Assembly (NCBI GenBank): GCA_947311505.1
Contig: CAMZLL010000053.1
Coordinates: 1-33,132, forward strand
DNA from: an uncultured Cryomorphaceae bacterium
GTDB lineage: Bacteria > Bacteroidota > Bacteroidia > Flavobacteriales_D > Parvicellaceae
Reading direction: 5' to 3'
Length of the DNA: 33,132 nt
The notes under the pieces were generated by a model. That model saw nothing but the letters and a program-made list of their open reading frames with translations. It had not been told where the DNA came from and did not search any database. Each line of letters opens with the position of its first letter. Position 1 is the stretch's first letter. Shown here in pieces: positions 30,720-33,132 of this stretch. A program made the translations under genes and the position numbers.

Positions 30720-31850
30720 ATGAAAATAGGCATTGTTTTATACCCAACATTTGGAGGGAGTGGAGTAGTAGCAACAGAATTAGGGAAGTCATTAGCGTCA
30801 AAAGGTCATGAAATCCATTTTATAACGTATAGCTTGCCTGTAAGGTTAGATCGTTTGAGAGAGAATATTTTCTTTCATGAAGTGATGGTCAGCGATTATC
30901 CACTTTTTGATCATACGCCTTATGAACAAGTGCTTACAAGTAAATTGGTAGATGTAGTAAAATATGAGAAACTAGATTTACTGCATTGTCATTATGCTAT
31001 ACCACATGCTACAGCAGCTTATATGGCTCAGCAAATCTTAAAAGAGGAAGGTATCAACATACCTTTTATCACCACACTTCATGGTACAGATATTACTTTG
31101 GTAGGGAAAGATCCTTCTTTTGAACCTGTAATTACTTTTTCGATTAATAAATCTACTATTGTTACAGCAGTATCAGCGTCTTTGAAGAAAGATACTTTAG
31201 AACATTTTCATGTCAATAGAGAAATTCATGTTGTGCCAAATTTTATATGTATCAAAAGCTATCAATTAGATAATAATGAAAAGTATAAAAAGAGGTATGC
31301 GCCCAATGGAGAGCTTTTAATTACGCACATATCTAATTTTAGAGCGGTTAAAAGAGTGCCGGACGTAATGGCTATTTTTAAAAAAATCATTGAAAAAGGA
31401 ATTAATGCAAAGTTGCTGTTGGTAGGAGATGGACCAGAAAGAGTAATAGCAGAACATCAATCTAGAGAATGGGGATATTGCGATAAGGTGATGTTTTTGG
31501 GGAATTTAAAGTCAACAGTTGAAGTATTGGCTATTTCAGATTTGTTTTTACTTCCTTCAGAAACCGAAAGTTTTGGATTAGCAGCATTAGAGGCTCAGGC
31601 TGCACGAGTTCCTGTTATTGCAAGTAACACAGGTGGGATCCCCGAAGCTGTTGAGCACGGTTTTTCTGGTTTCTTATCAGATGTTGGAAATACTGAAGAT
31701 ATGGCTGAGAATGCTGTGGCTATTATTAAAGATCCTGAAACGTTGGAGCAATTTAAAAAGAACGCATACGCACAAGCTGAAAAGTTCGATATTGATCAAA
31801 TCTTACCTGTTTATGAAGAACTTTACAAATGGGCAATTAAGGATCGTTAA
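30720..31850 (+). CDS. bshA: N-acetyl-alpha-D-glucosaminyl L-malate synthase BshA (bacillithiol biosynthesis, GT4 family)
   Basis: MKIGIVLYPTFGGSGVVATELGKSLASKGHEIHFITYSLPVRL, DLLHCHYAIPHATAAY, TTLHGTDITLVG, LLPSETESFGLAALEAQA. Confidence 0.94.
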   Translation: MKIGIVLYPTFGGSGVVATELGKSLASKGHEIHFITYSLPVRLDRLRENIFFHEVMVSDYPLFDHTPYEQVLTSKLVDVVKYEKLDLLHCHYAIPHATAAYMAQQILKEEGINIPFITTLHGTDITLVGKDPSFEPVITFSINKSTIVTAVSASLKKDTLEHFHVNREIHVVPNFICIKSYQLDNNEKYKKRYAPNGELLITHISNFRAVKRVPDVMAIFKKIIEKGINAKLLLVGDGPERVIAEHQSREWGYCDKVMFLGNLKSTVEVLAISDLFLLPSETESFGLAALEAQAARVPVIASNTGGIPEAVEHGFSGFLSDVGNTEDMAENAVAIIKDPETLEQFKKNAYAQAEKFDIDQILPVYEELYKWAIKDR

Positions 31851-31854
31851 TTCG

Positions 31855-32706
31855 ATGAAGCAATTATATTACACTGTATTAATAAGTCTGATTTTTCTTT
31901 CGAGTTGCAGATTACATGTATTTAAAATTTTTGATTTACGACCAAAAAGTAGTAGAAGTCTGAAAGCAGATTCAATTAGTGTTACTATATTATTGCAAAA
32001 AATGGAGGAAGCTTATGGATTAAAAACTTGGAATTCAATAGAAGCTTATTCTATCGATTTTGAAGATGAATTTTATGGGTTTATGGGCAAACAAGCCAAT
32101 CCTTTTGACGCTAAAAATATTAGTTTTAAGTTGAGCTATATACCGGGAGCTTTTGATGGACGCTTGGATTTTATATTGAACACCAAAGCCCGAAACAGTT
32201 GGGGTATTCAAGATTGGAATACCTATGTGTTAACAGATTCTGAGTTGATATTTAAGAACAAAAGAGATATTACCTTTTGGCTACCCACGTATCAATATTT
32301 TATTGAATTTCCAATACGAATTCAAACTGCAACTGCTAAGTCATATATTGGAGATAGCATTATTGAAGGGAAGGATTGTAGTGGAGTTATAGTTTCATGG
32401 AATACGCTAGAACCTCAAAGAAAAATAGATCAATATTTAGTTTGGTTGTCTAAGGAGACCAATAGAATAGATAAGTTGGAATATACAATTTCGGAGGAAT
32501 ATAGATTTTTAACAGAATCTGTTTTATATCAGGACTACAAAGATTATAACGGTATCATTCTTCCCTCTTCTCTGCCTGTATCATCAAACCTGTTAAAAGA
32601 AGGGCAATTACTTCATACAATGCGGATTAAAACTTTCACTACTAATGTAGTTTCAATAAAAGATTTACGTCTCGGTTCTGACTTGAAAAAAGACCGGAAG
32701 AAATAA
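31855..32706 (+). CDS. Lipoprotein of unknown function
   Basis: MKQLYYTVLISLIFLSSCRLHV lipobox; start at 31855 follows the bshA stop by 4 nt; the ORF-track extension to 31618 overlaps bshA out of frame. Confidence 0.8.
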   Translation: MKQLYYTVLISLIFLSSCRLHVFKIFDLRPKSSRSLKADSISVTILLQKMEEAYGLKTWNSIEAYSIDFEDEFYGFMGKQANPFDAKNISFKLSYIPGAFDGRLDFILNTKARNSWGIQDWNTYVLTDSELIFKNKRDITFWLPTYQYFIEFPIRIQTATAKSYIGDSIIEGKDCSGVIVSWNTLEPQRKIDQYLVWLSKETNRIDKLEYTISEEYRFLTESVLYQDYKDYNGIILPSSLPVSSNLLKEGQLLHTMRIKTFTTNVVSIKDLRLGSDLKKDRKK

Positions 32707-32717
32707 GTTACTAAATA

Positions 32718-32753
32718 ATAAAGGGTGTTTTTATTAAGAAAAACACCCTTTAT
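32718..32753. terminator. Bidirectional intrinsic terminator
   Basis: 15-bp arms ATAAAGGGTGTTTTT (32718-32732) and AAAAACACCCTTTAT (32739-32753), 6-nt loop. Confidence 0.85.
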
Positions 32754-32768
32754 GTATTTTGATTAAAT

Positions 32769-33029
32769 CTATTTCCTAATGATCATCTTTTCATTCATAA
32801 CCTCTGCATTGGATAATTCAAATGAAATAATGTATGAACCAGAACTCAAAGATGAAACATCAATGTAGCTTTGTTCAATACTAACATTTGCTGTAGTTAC
32901 AACGGTACCAAGTAAATCGTAAACAACAACTTTTGTTATCGTTTCATCTTGATAGTCTAAATCAAAATTTACAAAATCAGATGCTGGGTTAGGATAAACT
33001 TGTATTTCTACATCACTCAAGTTTCGCAT
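32769..33029 (-). pseudogene. Orphan T9SS type A C-terminal sorting domain (gene remnant or very small protein)
   Basis: MRNLSDVEIQVYPNPASDFVNFDLDYQDETITKVVVYDLLGTVVTT...LSSGSYIISFELSNAEVMNEKMIIRK; in-frame TAA and TAG directly precede the ATG; no signal peptide. Confidence 0.65.
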
Positions 33030-33132
33030 CTACGATTAAGCTGCCTGTTTATAAGGTTTTTCTCGATTTTGATAAATTTTAAGGAAATCAAATTTATGAG
33101 AATAAGTAATTAATTTACTGATAGTTACCTCT

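Noticed and set aside
31618-31854. N-terminal extension of the lipoprotein ORF into bshA
   Set aside because: Overlaps bshA in another frame; a clear lipoprotein signal starts at 31855.
33072-33097. ATAAATTT...AAATTTAT inverted repeat near the right edge
   Set aside because: 8-bp A/T-only arms are expected by chance in this composition.

Overview
This 33.1 kb window is Bacteroidota (Flavobacteriales-like) chromosome and mostly ordinary. The phylum call rests on TAnnTTTG promoter boxes, T9SS sorting domains and a nadK/uppS/bamA/skp gene order. From left to right it contains: a partial biotin carboxylase (-); two large T9SS-secreted wall-active enzymes (-), a GH18-type glycosidase and an Amidase_2-type amidase, with paralogous C-terminal halves; a YceI-family protein next to a putative beta-barrel protein; a TPP riboswitch driving a thiamin operon (thiS-thiC-thiE/tenI-like-thiD-thiE-thiG-thiH, with no thiF); a DUF4143-type ATPase behind a perfect 22-bp inverted repeat and an apparently leaderless promoter; nadE; a bacterial SRP RNA gene; an M1 aminopeptidase lipoprotein; the envelope cluster nadK-(DUF6089-like x2)-uppS-bamA-skp-skp-murI; an acyl-CoA carboxylase carboxyltransferase; bshA plus a lipoprotein; and an orphan T9SS C-terminal domain. 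I found no CRISPR array, tRNA, rRNA or convincing mobile element. I see no clear new multi-gene system. The best leads are the inverted repeat and leaderless promoter at the DUF4143 ATPase, the divergent second ThiE-like protein with missing thiF, the shared secretion/binding module of the GH18/amidase pair, and the orphan T9SS tail. Family assignments come from reading motifs, not from searches.
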